From a virus: DNA of 64,000 nt. The position numbers and the translations under genes were made by a program. The notes under the pieces are model-generated. The model was not told the origin of the DNA. It was given only the letters and a program-made list of their open reading frames with translations, and did not search any database. Every line of letters begins with the position of its first letter. The stretch's first letter is position 1. The stretch covers positions 19,426 through 83,425 of the IMG/VR virus record IMGVR_UViG_3300045256_000188; one strand, given 5' to 3'. Below, in pieces: positions 42,920 through 52,282 of this stretch.

Positions 42920-45900
42920 TTACCTAGCCCATGAGTTAAGTTCGCTACCAAGACCATGGTCACCCTTGTTCATCCCAGGCAAGTAAGCCTGCAGGATGGC
43001 GACGATCTCAGACAGTTCACCCTTACCGCCGGCCGTCATCTCTCCGAGCTTCTCGTCAATAGCTACCAGGGTTTCGCTCACCTTCACCAGTATCTTCGTG
43101 CTCTCATCCTGTGCCTCACGTGCCTCCCCATCGGTTCTATCCATGACCTGGACAGTACTGATAGCCTCAGATCGCACCGTCTCCTCGATCCCGGCCTCCC
43201 CCGCCGCTCGGATCGCCGGCATCGCCTTGGTTACTACCGCCGTCTCGATCCGGCTGGACGCATTCTCCAGTAGATTAGCGTAGTTGTCTAGCATATCGGC
43301 CAGTTTGCCGACGTCATCAGTCAAGTTCAACCCCTGACCAAACGCGGTAATCGTCTCGGTCAGTTCCTTGAGGATAGCGTTCAGCCGCTCCGCCGGTCCC
43401 TGGAAGGCCCGGACACCCTCATCGAGCTTGGAGGCGGCGACCGTTAGGTCGCTGCCCAACTTCTCGATGTCTGGGATTGCTCCCAGAGCCTCGTCCGCCA
43501 TCTCCCGCAGACCCTTCAGCGGGGTATTGTTGAGGGCCTGGAACGAGTCAGCCAGAAGCGACATCGCCGCCCCGACCTTCTCCACCCGGTCAATGGTCTT
43601 GGAGAAGCGGAAGACCGCAAACTCCAGCACCATCAGCCCGCCGTAGATCGCCCAGGCCGCCGGCCTCATCATGTTCCCAGCGATCATTAACATCACCGCC
43701 GAATCGATCATCCATCCGGCCGCGATCGACAGCACAATCGCCCCGAAGGTGAGGCCCCCGCTCGCGTAGATCGCCATATCCCCAGCCACAGCCAGGGTGA
43801 ACATAGCGTCCATGATATTGAGGGCCGCCATCGGGAGCAGGACACCCGCCACCACCAACTGGATGGCCGCCACGAAGATATTCCTCGCAGCGATCGACAG
43901 GAAGATCGACCCGACCAGGATGATGGCCATCGCACCCAGGTAGAGGACCGATGTGTAGAGGATAACCATCGAAGCCTCGGCCAGAGCCAGGGCCGCCGGT
44001 AGCAGCACGAACGAGGCGAGCAGCAGGACAGAGGACCCCGACAAGAGCAGGAGGCCGGCGGACAGCGACATCTCCGCGGCCGGCAGCAGGAACTGCATCG
44101 CCGTCAGCAGGAGGTTGGCAGCCGGAGCCATCACCACGCCACCGACCAGGAGCAGAACCGCAGCAACCAGCAGGAACTGGACACCCCACAGAATCATCGC
44201 GATGCCCGTCGCCAGGGGGACACCGGAGATCGCCATGAGCAGGGCCGCCGGCAGCAGCTTCAGTGCCGCTTCCAGAAGGATCGTCGCCCCAATAAGGACC
44301 TGCACCGAAGCCGTCAGCATCACCGAGGCCAGTGACCCCAGCATCCCCACCGCCATCTGCAGGATGATCGTCCCGAACAGCAGCGGGAACACCCCCTCCT
44401 GCAGAGCACGCCCAACGATCGAGATGTAGATGCAACCCAACACCAGTTGGAGCGAAGCAATCCGGAGCATGAGTCCGGCCGGGAACATGGCGTTAGCCGC
44501 CTCTGTCACCTTCGGCATCAACCCCTTCAGGACGTCAAGACTGGAGTCGATCTGCCCGGCCGAGTCGCCCAGCAGCGACGACGCCGTGACGAGAGCCTGA
44601 GCCCCCGCCAGCATCATCATCCCGCCGATGCCGATCCTCATCCCGATTCCGAGCATCTCGTTCGAAGAGTCCGACAGGAAAGCCAGACCGATCGCAAGCA
44701 TGATCCCCGCCGCGACCAGGGCCACGCCACCGATCGAGAGGAGGATACCTGCCACCACCATGAAGACCCCGGCCCCCGCCAGCATAATCGAGCCAAGCAG
44801 AATCTGGGCAGCACCCTCGATGTAGCCGGTGCCGGCCTGGATGAACAGCAACACCGCCTGGACCAAGAGTTGTCCGGCCTGGAGCAGAAGGTAGGATCCG
44901 ATGAACATCATCACGCCACCGATCATCATCATGACGCCCGTCGTTATGAGGGCAACGGCCCCAGCCTTCATCAGGGAAGCACCGATAGCCAGGGCGATCC
45001 CAACCCCGAACATCATCGGAGTGGACAGCCCCAGCAGCAGGAGTCCAGCGTAGAGGGCGGCACCGCCGATCATGATGCCGACACCGCCGATCATGATGGC
45101 GACACCGGCGAAGAGCAGGAGCCCCGCCCCGACCGCCATCAGAGCCCCACTCGCTAGCAATGCCACGCCGGCTACGAAAAGTCCTACGGCAACCGCGGCG
45201 ATCACCAGGACCGCCGCCGCCAGGAGAATCCCACCGATGAGGAGGGCGACACCCGCGGCGGCGAACAGGGCTGCCGCCGCCACGAGCTTGATGGCCCCCT
45301 GGAGTATTGCCCCGGCGATAGCTGGGATCGCGTCCGCCCCGATCATCTTAATGGCCGCCGCCATCAAGTAGAAGGCCGCTGCGGTGATGAGGGCGGCCAC
45401 TGCGATGACCACCATCCCGATAGCTAGGGCGTAGATGCCGGGGATGGCCATCATAGCCAGGGCACCCAGAGCCACGATCGCCAGACCCAGCACGAAGAAC
45501 TTGGCGATAAGCTCGAAGGTTAGGACCGTAGACAGGATCTGGAAACCCTGTGCCGCCATGAAGATCCCGACGCCCATCATCAGGGCGGCCAGACCTACCA
45601 CGAAGATCGCGATGGCCAGGACAATCAGGCCCAGAGCCACCGGACCCTGGACCAGCATGGCGAGCCCGACGAGCACCAGCCCCAGGAGCCCAATTGCGAT
45701 AATCATCCCGATCAAGGCGGGGATTGCCACCCAGCCCATCTCGGCGACGATCCGGACACCCATCGCGAAGAAGTAGGCACCGATACCGGCCATCATGAGG
45801 GCCAGACCGACTGCGAGCAACGGCCCGACCACGCTCTTGACCGAGTTGCCCAGGGCCGCCAGACCCTGCCCGATCGAGGACAGGATGATGACGATGGCCT

Positions 45901-47782
45901 CCCCGACAGCCCTCGCGAGGATGAGGATCATATTGGCGAAGGCTTGGACGCGCGCGGTCATCCGGCCCATCAGCCCGCCGAAGCTACCAAAGCCGGCAGC
46001 GAACGAGCCAATGGCCCACGATACCACCACGAAAGCGATTCCCAAGGCTAGCACGATCTTGACAGCCCGCTTGATGAATGTAACCACCTCCCCAACGACC
46101 GGGATCTGCTCTAGACAGGAGATGACTTCGCCGATTTTGTTGATGACGTAACCCAGACCCTTCAACAACCAAACGAGTCCTCTGATGAGTGGAGTGAGGG
46201 CGTTAGTGATGAAGACCAAGACCCGCTGGTAGAAAGAGGTCCAGATAGCAGTCAGTTCCTTCATGGCACCGGTGAAGGCTTTGTTGGCCTCCGCCAGCTG
46301 CTTCTGTAGGTCTAATTCCTCCCGGAAGGCTTCCGCGGACCCTTCGAGGCTAAGTAGATACTCCTGCTCAGTGCCAATCAATTCTTTACGGGCACGAATA
46401 GCCATCAGCGCAGCATCCCTGCTGATCTTCAGTTCTCTGGCCAGTATATCCAACTGCTCCGACTGTGCTGTGCTTAATTGCTGGCCAGATTCGATTGCTG
46501 GTATCAAACTCTCATCGATTTGATCGGCGAATTCACGAACACCGATAGTAAGTGCCCGATATTTATCCTCCAAACTGGCATCTACACTGGTACCCAACTT
46601 GCTCCAGAGACTCTCCGCCTCCACTCCAGTGGACTGGAATGCCTTCAACAAGTCTTGGGACGCCTGTTCTGACATCCCCATCTGCTTCCCCATCCCCGCT
46701 AGAGCGAGTGCAGCGATCTGGAATTTTTCAGGGGCGTCTTTACCGAAATAAGCGGCCTGCTCGGCACCGGAGAGCCGCTGATTGTTCATCATGCGGGTAA
46801 CATCTTCGGTGCTCAGTCCGAGCTTCCGCTGGGCGGCAGCGACGGTGGCGATATTCTTAGAGATCTGGTCTGCGGTAAGGCCCGCACTGCGGAGGTTACG
46901 GGTATAGCGAGCCCAGGTATCGATACCCACGCCGGTCACCCGCGTGGCCATCCCGACGTCCTTGGCGAGCTTATCCAGAGACTCCCGCGGGGTCTTGACG
47001 TCGGCCAACGCCCGGTAGGCTTCAATGGCGTCCGCCTGGAAGACGCCGGTTTCCATCGACATAGCACGAGCCGAGTCGAGGAGTTGCATCTGGCTGCCAT
47101 AGAGCCGATAATTGGTGGTAACGAACTTCTCGGTATCCTCGTCGGCTTTCTTGACTAGCTGCCAGATAGTCTTCCACTGGAGGGATAGCTTCTCGCCTTC
47201 CTCTCCGGCTTCTTTGAGTTTCTTGACTTTTTGGTCTGCTTCCTTATTGATGAGAGCAATAAGATCAAGGTCTGTACGTAAGAATCCATTTTGGGCCTCG
47301 TGGCCTTTATTCTTCTCCAGCACAGCTTCAATGACTTTCTGCGTAAATCCGAGGAACTCTTCTTGAAGTTCGATGTGCTCCATCAAGTACTTGGTCAGAT
47401 CCTTGTTGAGTTTATCCATATCCTCTGCGATCTCGAATCCTTTCTTTGAATTCTTTAATTGCTCTTCTCCTGTATCGAACTGATCCCTGAGTTCCTTGGT
47501 AGCCTCCCCCAAATTCGTTTCCACCTTGAGAGTCCTGGCCTCCATCTCGGCGAGATGCTTGCCAATATCGCCGAGATGGGCGGCAGCCTCACTAGCAATC
47601 TGGCCTAGATTTTGGATTGCCTTCTGTGCCGCTGAGGATACTTCTCCTTCGAGATCAATTACCTGCTGGCCGAAATTATCGAGAGTATCGAAGGCTTGCT
47701 GGGCTTCGAAGGCAAGCTGAATCGACAATGCATAAGTGTTGACGTCAGTCGGCATTGTCGCTCCTACCGTTCGGTGATACAA
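42920..47782 (-). CDS. Tape measure protein with very long hydrophobic core
   Basis: A 1620-residue tail-length determinant. Residues 1-~520 are charged, alpha-helical and coiled-coil-like (for example AQKAIQNLGQIASEAAAHLG; LKVETNLGEATKELRDQF) with the MNNQRLSGAEQAAYFGKDAP segment found in tape measures. Residues ~527-1394 are nearly uninterrupted hydrophobic helices with repeated GxxxxAGxxLLxxG-type patterns. The last ~225 residues are amphipathic again. Position (between hub and tube genes) and length support the assignment; the gene follows directly on from the tube-adaptor gene. No peptidase or lytic domain was noticed. Confidence 0.85.
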   Translation of the reverse strand: MYHRTVGATMPTDVNTYALSIQLAFEAQQAFDTLDNFGQQVIDLEGEVSSAAQKAIQNLGQIASEAAAHLGDIGKHLAEMEARTLKVETNLGEATKELRDQFDTGEEQLKNSKKGFEIAEDMDKLNKDLTKYLMEHIELQEEFLGFTQKVIEAVLEKNKGHEAQNGFLRTDLDLIALINKEADQKVKKLKEAGEEGEKLSLQWKTIWQLVKKADEDTEKFVTTNYRLYGSQMQLLDSARAMSMETGVFQADAIEAYRALADVKTPRESLDKLAKDVGMATRVTGVGIDTWARYTRNLRSAGLTADQISKNIATVAAAQRKLGLSTEDVTRMMNNQRLSGAEQAAYFGKDAPEKFQIAALALAGMGKQMGMSEQASQDLLKAFQSTGVEAESLWSKLGTSVDASLEDKYRALTIGVREFADQIDESLIPAIESGQQLSTAQSEQLDILARELKISRDAALMAIRARKELIGTEQEYLLSLEGSAEAFREELDLQKQLAEANKAFTGAMKELTAIWTSFYQRVLVFITNALTPLIRGLVWLLKGLGYVINKIGEVISCLEQIPVVGEVVTFIKRAVKIVLALGIAFVVVSWAIGSFAAGFGSFGGLMGRMTARVQAFANMILILARAVGEAIVIILSSIGQGLAALGNSVKSVVGPLLAVGLALMMAGIGAYFFAMGVRIVAEMGWVAIPALIGMIIAIGLLGLVLVGLAMLVQGPVALGLIVLAIAIFVVGLAALMMGVGIFMAAQGFQILSTVLTFELIAKFFVLGLAIVALGALAMMAIPGIYALAIGMVVIAVAALITAAAFYLMAAAIKMIGADAIPAIAGAILQGAIKLVAAAALFAAAGVALLIGGILLAAAVLVIAAVAVGLFVAGVALLASGALMAVGAGLLLFAGVAIMIGGVGIMIGGAALYAGLLLLGLSTPMMFGVGIALAIGASLMKAGAVALITTGVMMMIGGVMMFIGSYLLLQAGQLLVQAVLLFIQAGTGYIEGAAQILLGSIMLAGAGVFMVVAGILLSIGGVALVAAGIMLAIGLAFLSDSSNEMLGIGMRIGIGGMMMLAGAQALVTASSLLGDSAGQIDSSLDVLKGLMPKVTEAANAMFPAGLMLRIASLQLVLGCIYISIVGRALQEGVFPLLFGTIILQMAVGMLGSLASVMLTASVQVLIGATILLEAALKLLPAALLMAISGVPLATGIAMILWGVQFLLVAAVLLLVGGVVMAPAANLLLTAMQFLLPAAEMSLSAGLLLLSGSSVLLLASFVLLPAALALAEASMVILYTSVLYLGAMAIILVGSIFLSIAARNIFVAAIQLVVAGVLLPMAALNIMDAMFTLAVAGDMAIYASGGLTFGAIVLSIAAGWMIDSAVMLMIAGNMMRPAAWAIYGGLMVLEFAVFRFSKTIDRVEKVGAAMSLLADSFQALNNTPLKGLREMADEALGAIPDIEKLGSDLTVAASKLDEGVRAFQGPAERLNAILKELTETITAFGQGLNLTDDVGKLADMLDNYANLLENASSRIETAVVTKAMPAIRAAGEAGIEETVRSEAISTVQVMDRTDGEAREAQDESTKILVKVSETLVAIDEKLGEMTAGGKGELSEIVAILQAYLPGMNKGDHGLGSELNSWAR
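43600..46200 (-). other. Hydrophobic repeat region in tape measure
   Basis: About 870 consecutive codons encode Ala/Gly/Leu/Ile/Val/Met-rich helices with few charges, enough for more than twenty membrane spans. Small internal repeats of roughly 20-30 residues occur (VLIGGILLAAAVLVI; MMMIGGVMMFIGSYLL). Confidence 0.85.
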
Positions 47783-47800
47783 TAAACCGTCTACTTACCT

Positions 47801-48339
47801 TTGCATTCTCAAACTATATCCAACCAACCATTGTCGCAACAACGGCACCCTCTAGGCCCCACAGCGAGCCATAAACCAATTCCCATCGGCACGCAGTTCG
47901 GGGCTCTCAGAATCGATTCAGAGCCCTTCCGGATCGAAGAACGCCACCCTAGCCATATCTATTATGACTGCACATGCGAATATGGGAAACAACGACCATT
48001 TTATGTCTGTCGTCTGACCACCAAGACCGACCCCGCTCGCTCTTGCGGATGTGGGGCGGACGGTCCAATGGAGAGTCGGATTTGTGCTACTCCCGACTGT
48101 GGACGAATCAGCAAACGTGGTCGTTTATGCGGGAAATGTGCTTACCGCAGAGATGGAAAGACCCAGCATACTACGTGGATTAATGGGCAACCGATAAAGA
48201 CTCAATGTACACAGCCACAATAGATAGAATCAAATCAAAACAGGGATACATACCAGGAAATGTTCAATTGGTCTGCCACGCGATAAATATAGCGAAAGGC
48301 CCCTGGGACGATCGGCAATTCCGCAACTTTTTACACTAA
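47801..48339 (+). pseudogene. HNH-type homing endonuclease with frameshift
   Basis: The first 140 codons carry a zinc-rich module: YYDCTCEYGKQR, SCGCGADGP, ICATPDCGR, LCGKCAYRR. The open frame ends at 48223, but another frame beginning near 48190 continues DSMYTATIDRIKSKQGYIPG then NVQLVCHAINIAKG, the conserved C-terminal core of phage HNH endonucleases with the catalytic Asp/Asn positions. One single-base shift near 48185-48200 separates them. The gene stands alone on the plus strand between tape measure and an unknown gene. No obvious slippery site was found, so decay is the likeliest reading. Confidence 0.75.
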
Positions 48340-48345
48340 CTCAAA

Positions 48346-48687
48346 TCAATGGCGCTTCCAGAATTCGTCAGCCAGCAGCCACCCACGGACCCAGCCTCGC
48401 ATGAAATCGCCTATGGTCGGCGTCGGTTCAAACTTGCCCTCGGCCTTGAGGACGGTCATCCGGTAGTAAGCGGCCCGCACCTTCACTGAATGCCAGTGCT
48501 CGGTCAAGCACGGGTAGTTGAGGTTGGCAGCGAGTTGAAGCTCGCCGTTGACCCGCATCAGATCCTCGTAGTTCATCGCCAGGATGTCGTTGAGGATTTG
48601 TTCCTCGCGGGCATCGCGGATGTCGAAATTGATGCGGGGGTCCACGTAAGGGAAACGCATGTCTTGTTCCGGTTGTAGGGTGGTCAT
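48346..48687 (-). CDS. Unknown protein between hub and tape measure
   Basis: A 113-residue protein with PYVDPRINFDIRDAREEQI at the start and a helical C-terminal half ending GWLLADEFWKRH. Not recognised. Position between hub and tape measure is where tail-assembly chaperones often lie, but no frameshift site or characteristic chaperone motif is seen. Confidence 0.55.
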   Translation of the reverse strand: MTTLQPEQDMRFPYVDPRINFDIRDAREEQILNDILAMNYEDLMRVNGELQLAANLNYPCLTEHWHSVKVRAAYYRMTVLKAEGKFEPTPTIGDFMRGWVRGWLLADEFWKRH

Positions 48688-48769
48688 GTATCGTCCTCTG
48701 AGTCGCTGTGGCAGATACCCACAACCGGGTTAATGCATGCGGACTGCTCCACGCAACGTTGATAAATAA

Positions 48770-50074
48770 CTATCGGCCGCCGCCTCCCACCTTCTTGCCT
48801 TCCGCATCATAGTCGAACCGTGAACAGTACAGGTCGGTCAACCACTCCTGCATTGTCACGATGTGGTGGAATCCGTAGACCAACCAGTTGCCAGTCGTCC
48901 ACCAGAAATCCTCACCACCATCCCGCTTACCCGCGGTCCACTTGATGAAGATGGTGTCCACCCCCAGGCCCTCGGTGGAAGACCACTCACCGTGGCCAAG
49001 CACCCTAAACTTGGCCCGCAGTAGAGCATTAGTCATGTTCAACCACATCGCTCGACCGCGGCCGTCAATATAGTCTTGGAAGTTGATACCCAAGTCCCCG
49101 GCCGAATAGATCTCAGGAATAGACGTGACCGACGACCAACCAGCGGCCTTGTTCCCAATCGAATCGACGGGCTTGGTGAAAGACTGGTCGTCGGTCACAC
49201 GAACAATCTGCTTATTCGAAGTGTTCGAGTCCTTGGTGAAGACCTTCTTCTGTTTACTGTCGGTGATCTTGTCCAGGTAGTGCCCGGAGACGGCGGCACT
49301 TCCGGCAGTAACCAGGGCTTGTTGGACGATGCTGAGGGCGTTGTCAGCCTTGAGGCTGACCTCCTGGATGGTATCGTTGGCCCCAGACGTGAAGTAACGG
49401 TAGAAAGCCCGTTGCTTTGATGGGAGGGACGCCTGTTCCTTGATGATAAGCCGGGTGCCGTCCATCTGGATCATCCATTGCGTCTGCTTCTGGGTGATCG
49501 CCGCCGACCAGTCTGTGAGACTGGAAATGAAGGTCTTCGGGTCCTGACGCAGGAGCCACCACTTGTTGAACTCAGAATCGGTAGTCCGGCCGATTTCGAG
49601 GTTGATACCGGGAGCGTAGTCAGACACCACTTTCTGGATCACTTGATCCACCCGCCCCTTATAGCAGTCACCCCCGGCATCACCACAGTTCAGATACCAT
49701 GACGGCGGGTCGATGGCGATGAACTCCAGGTTCCCGACGTCGGCTGGGCCGCCAACGGTATCCAGGGATATCAGAATAGCAGTCTGGGTGCGGGTGGCGG
49801 TTTCCGGGTAGGTGCCGTCCGGCCCCTGCAGAATCTGGAAGGTGATCTGGACTGGTTTGGTCCGCGTCTCCTTGAAATATCCTTCCTCGATGAGTCTCGA
49901 CAGAAGATTATAGTGGGCATCGAACAGCTTAGCTCGAACGATATAGCCGCCGTTCACCATCCCACGGAACTCAAAGCTCCGGAAAAGGTCGCCATAGTTC
50001 TTCCCAGGCAGTCCGCCTAGCTCGAAGGTGAGCTTGATTTGCGGACGTGCTTTGGATTTTGGTTCCAGTGGCAT
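48770..50074 (-). CDS. Baseplate hub protein, gp27-like
   Basis: A 434-residue protein similar in layout to gp27/VgrG N-terminal hubs: two tube-like beta domains joined by a linker. Residues ~45-130: FRGMVNGGYIVRAKLFD, ITFQILQG, LEFIAIDPPSWYLN. Then VDQVIQKVVSDYAPGINLEI, KWWLLRQDPKTFISSLTDW, and MIQMDGTRLIIKEQ typical of hub domains. The C-terminus (TGNWLVYGFHHIVTMQ) is beta-rich, ending in Gly-rich residues. It sits upstream of the tape-measure gene, the usual neighbour. T4 gp27 is 391 residues. Confidence 0.75.
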   Translation of the reverse strand: MPLEPKSKARPQIKLTFELGGLPGKNYGDLFRSFEFRGMVNGGYIVRAKLFDAHYNLLSRLIEEGYFKETRTKPVQITFQILQGPDGTYPETATRTQTAILISLDTVGGPADVGNLEFIAIDPPSWYLNCGDAGGDCYKGRVDQVIQKVVSDYAPGINLEIGRTTDSEFNKWWLLRQDPKTFISSLTDWSAAITQKQTQWMIQMDGTRLIIKEQASLPSKQRAFYRYFTSGANDTIQEVSLKADNALSIVQQALVTAGSAAVSGHYLDKITDSKQKKVFTKDSNTSNKQIVRVTDDQSFTKPVDSIGNKAAGWSSVTSIPEIYSAGDLGINFQDYIDGRGRAMWLNMTNALLRAKFRVLGHGEWSSTEGLGVDTIFIKWTAGKRDGGEDFWWTTGNWLVYGFHHIVTMQEWLTDLYCSRFDYDAEGKKVGGGGR

Positions 50075-50107
50075 GATCCCTCCCCTGTAGACTTAAGTAC
50101 ATAGGCT

Positions 50108-50453
50108 ATGATGTTACCGGGCAGCTTCGACCACGACACCAAAGCGAGTGTGTAATTCTGCCTAGCACAAGGATGCTGGCCGATGGGCAGTCGTTTCTAC
50201 CGCACCGCCAGTGACGAATCCGATTGGGACTTCCTCAGCACCGATGGGGCCGGATTTAAGGGCTGGACCCGCCAGCCGCACCCCGGGCTTCGACACCAAC
50301 TTAGTGTGTTACTACCACCGCGGAATAATGCAAGTCAAGATAGTCAAGGACTTGAAGAAGCAGATCATCTTCAAAAACTACCTTGGGCCACTCTTCAACC
50401 CCTTCCCTAAGAGCTTCCGCCCCAGCTTGTTCCACTGGTTCGACCAAATAACT
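50108..50453 (+). pseudogene. Degenerate first copy of a tandem nucleotidyltransferase-like gene
   Basis: From ATG 50108 the frame reads MMLPGSFDHDTKASV, a TAA at 50153-50155, then FCLAQGCWPMGSRFYRTAS, DESDWDF and stops being collinear near 50280, where a one-base shift leads to FDTNLVCYYHRG and VKIVKDLKKQIIFKNYLG. It is a diverged duplicate of the next gene, where the same positions read DFCVGLGCWPMGSRYYGT, NADWDF and VQIQLVENLKVQIMLRN. The stop plus frameshift make it non-functional as a single protein; the open frame continues into the second copy. Confidence 0.75.
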
Positions 50454-50918
50454 ATGCTATTACACGCCGACTACGACAAGACAACGAAAGACGCGGTGGA
50501 CTTCTGCGTCGGTCTTGGTTGCTGGCCAATGGGTAGCCGATACTACGGCACCAACGCCCCAAATGCCGATTGGGATTTCTTCGACCTGTACAGCGAAGAA
50601 CTGAAAGCGAAATTCCTGGCCGACGGTTGGGTCTATTCGCCACCACAGGAGTCTGTCCCAAATGCGGTGTGTTTCTTCACCAAGCCGGGGGCCAACGTTC
50701 AGATTCAACTTGTTGAGAATCTGAAAGTCCAGATCATGCTGCGGAATTGCCTGAAGTACTGGCTGACAGTCTTCCCGAAAAGCCACCGTTATATGGCCAT
50801 TTGGAGCTTCTACACGATCATCCAACAAACCTTGCTGTCAGAGCCAGAATTCTACGCTGAACCGCAGAACTCCGATAAAACGCTCATCTACAGCGACAAC
50901 GATTTCTGGAAAAATTGA
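50454..50918 (+). CDS. Nucleotidyltransferase-like protein, second copy
   Basis: A 154-residue protein starting MLLHADYDKTTKDAVDF. The motif WPMGSRYYGTNAPNADWDFF matches the GSR-x-x-G-x-x-x-x-x-x-D-x-D-x core of minimal nucleotidyltransferases (catalytic Asp pair). It continues with ESVPNAVCFFTKPGAN, and a helical C-terminal half MAIWSFYTIIQQTLL. The frame is also open upstream into the first copy, so a longer fused product from 50211 cannot be excluded, but the start at 50454 matches the start of the first copy. Substrate unknown; such folds add nucleotides to RNA, proteins or antibiotics. Confidence 0.6.
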   Translation: MLLHADYDKTTKDAVDFCVGLGCWPMGSRYYGTNAPNADWDFFDLYSEELKAKFLADGWVYSPPQESVPNAVCFFTKPGANVQIQLVENLKVQIMLRNCLKYWLTVFPKSHRYMAIWSFYTIIQQTLLSEPEFYAEPQNSDKTLIYSDNDFWKN

Positions 50919-51196
50919 TGGATCTGGTCTTTGTTCGCTACGTTCCGAAGGATACCATGATGCTCCTGGTGGATCTAGGAACCCGGAACAACAAGTTGTG
51001 CGGGCTCGTCTCCGAGAAAATATCAGACGGTGAACGGGCCAAGATTATGTCGTCGCGGACGGTTCTCGACGCCATGAGCGTGGAACGGAAAATTCAGTGG
51101 CTCCGCGACCACTGCCCAGTCGCATACAAGACGGCCTACCGCGAAATCCACAATTCGAACGCCCAGATTCTGTCTCGCCATACTATGTCAAAGTAA
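50918..51196 (+). CDS. Unknown small protein
   Basis: A 92-residue basic protein (start ATG overlapping the preceding stop as TGATG, so co-translated). Sequence MDLVFVRYVPKDTMML at the start; SSRTVLDAMSVERKIQWL in the middle. Not recognised. Its 3' end converges with a decayed HNH gene on the other strand. Confidence 0.5.
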   Translation: MDLVFVRYVPKDTMMLLVDLGTRNNKLCGLVSEKISDGERAKIMSSRTVLDAMSVERKIQWLRDHCPVAYKTAYREIHNSNAQILSRHTMSK

Positions 51197-51705
51197 CCGT
51201 AGCTTTCCTCTTTGTCTCGTGAGGGCACTCTCCATACACTGATTTAGCCCAATTACAATTCATACAAAGAGCCTGGAGGTCGGTGCTGATTGCCGTCATT
51301 GTTGATGTGGTCCAAAGTTAGAAACTCGAAGCTCTCGCCACAGCACTTGCAGGTCGTGCCGTAATGGTCGAAAACCGTACGACGGAGTTTAGCGTAATAT
51401 CTCTTAAAAATGGGTCGATTGGCATCCAGATTGTTACTACGCCATTCACTCACCGCTCTTTTCGCTTTGTCCTTTTTGGCTAGACGATACAATCTTGCAT
51501 TCTCTCTAGCCCGTTGCAAACATTTCTCACACCCTCTCTTGCCAGGGGCCGGTGGGCATGCCCCACACATCGGGCACAGCCCACCCGCGACTTTCTGTAC
51601 TCTAGCGGCGGCTTTCAAGATTGACCCCAGAACTTGTTGTTGGCACAGAACGTCGCAACGGTGTATTTCAACACACGGCCATTCCCGACACAAGGTAGTC
51701 AACAT
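51183..51705 (-). pseudogene. HNH endonuclease with frameshift near the nuclease core
   Basis: Zinc ribbon LCPMCGACPPAPGKRGCEKC, basic linker, then TTCKCCGESFEFLTLDHINN with DGNQHR, the first half of the HNH motif. The frame then ends PPGSLYEL at 51253, while the overlapping frame reads LQALCMNCNWAKSVYGECPH and stops at 51183, the missing second half (Asn and Cys pair). A one-base shift separates the halves, and the stretch normally between them (~20 residues in the related intact gene at 53.7-54.3 kb) is absent. The start is uncertain because the 5' part overlaps the opposite-strand gene. Confidence 0.7.
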
Positions 51706-52282
51706 GTGGCACAACAAGTCTACGAAAGAAACCATGAATGAGTCGAAACCCCGCCGTCTGACGCTTAAGGACGAGGGAGCCGTCAAAAAGATCCAAGACT
51801 GGTGGAAGTACATCCAGCAAGAGTGGAAAGAAGTCATCGACTGGTGCGGCTTCGCGCCCGGCTCCGACCTGGAAAAGACCGCCTATTTCATGATGATGGG
51901 ATTCATGACCCAGGACACCCGCCACATCAAGATAGTCATGCCGAACTGTTCTCGTGAATGGTTGCAATTCCGGCGTGAACGTGCCCGCAAATATGGCATC
52001 TGGTGCGGCAACCGCACCCTCAGGGCGGAGTGGTTCAACCTCGCCGACAAGAAGGACATGTCGGCAGAAGTGTCGTTCCTCGTGAACGTCATGGTGATCA
52101 ACGGCGACATGGAAGTGGTCAAGCAGTACAACCACAAAACCGGGAAGTATGAACGGGCCTACCGTCTCAGCAAGGAAGGACTGGTGTGGGCTCGCCAACT
52201 ACTTAAAGAGCCGGAGCGTCTGCCCCGACCTTCCAAGAAAGAACTCGACCGCTACGCTGACGACGAGAACCCCAATGGCTGA
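51704..52282 (+). CDS. Unknown protein
   Basis: A 192-residue protein. The open frame extends upstream to 51410 but those codons are antisense to the HNH gene; starts MWHNKSTKETMNES at 51704 (AAGG upstream) or MNESKPRRL at 51734 are more realistic. Sequence GAVKKIQDWWKYIQQEWKE is helical; later KNR-type segment CGNRTLRAEWFNLADKK and the basic end KRLPRP-like tail. No family recognised. It overlaps the next gene by 8 nt (ATGGCTGA). Confidence 0.55.
   Translation: MWHNKSTKETMNESKPRRLTLKDEGAVKKIQDWWKYIQQEWKEVIDWCGFAPGSDLEKTAYFMMMGFMTQDTRHIKIVMPNCSREWLQFRRERARKYGIWCGNRTLRAEWFNLADKKDMSAEVSFLVNVMVINGDMEVVKQYNHKTGKYERAYRLSKEGLVWARQLLKEPERLPRPSKKELDRYADDENPNG

Noticed and set aside
44447-45776. Long plus-strand frames opposite the tape measure
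   Set aside because: Their Pro/Arg/Ser/Thr-rich composition is what antisense of Ala/Gly/Ile-rich hydrophobic coding gives; no start signals.
51410-51703. N-terminal 98 codons of the plus-strand frame ending at 52282
   Set aside because: They are antisense to the HNH gene and lack coding character; start moved to 51704.
35455-51705. Alternative genetic code or stop-codon reassignment
   Set aside because: The in-frame stops in broken genes are TAG, TAA and TGA and are always accompanied by frameshifts, while intact genes end with all three stops.
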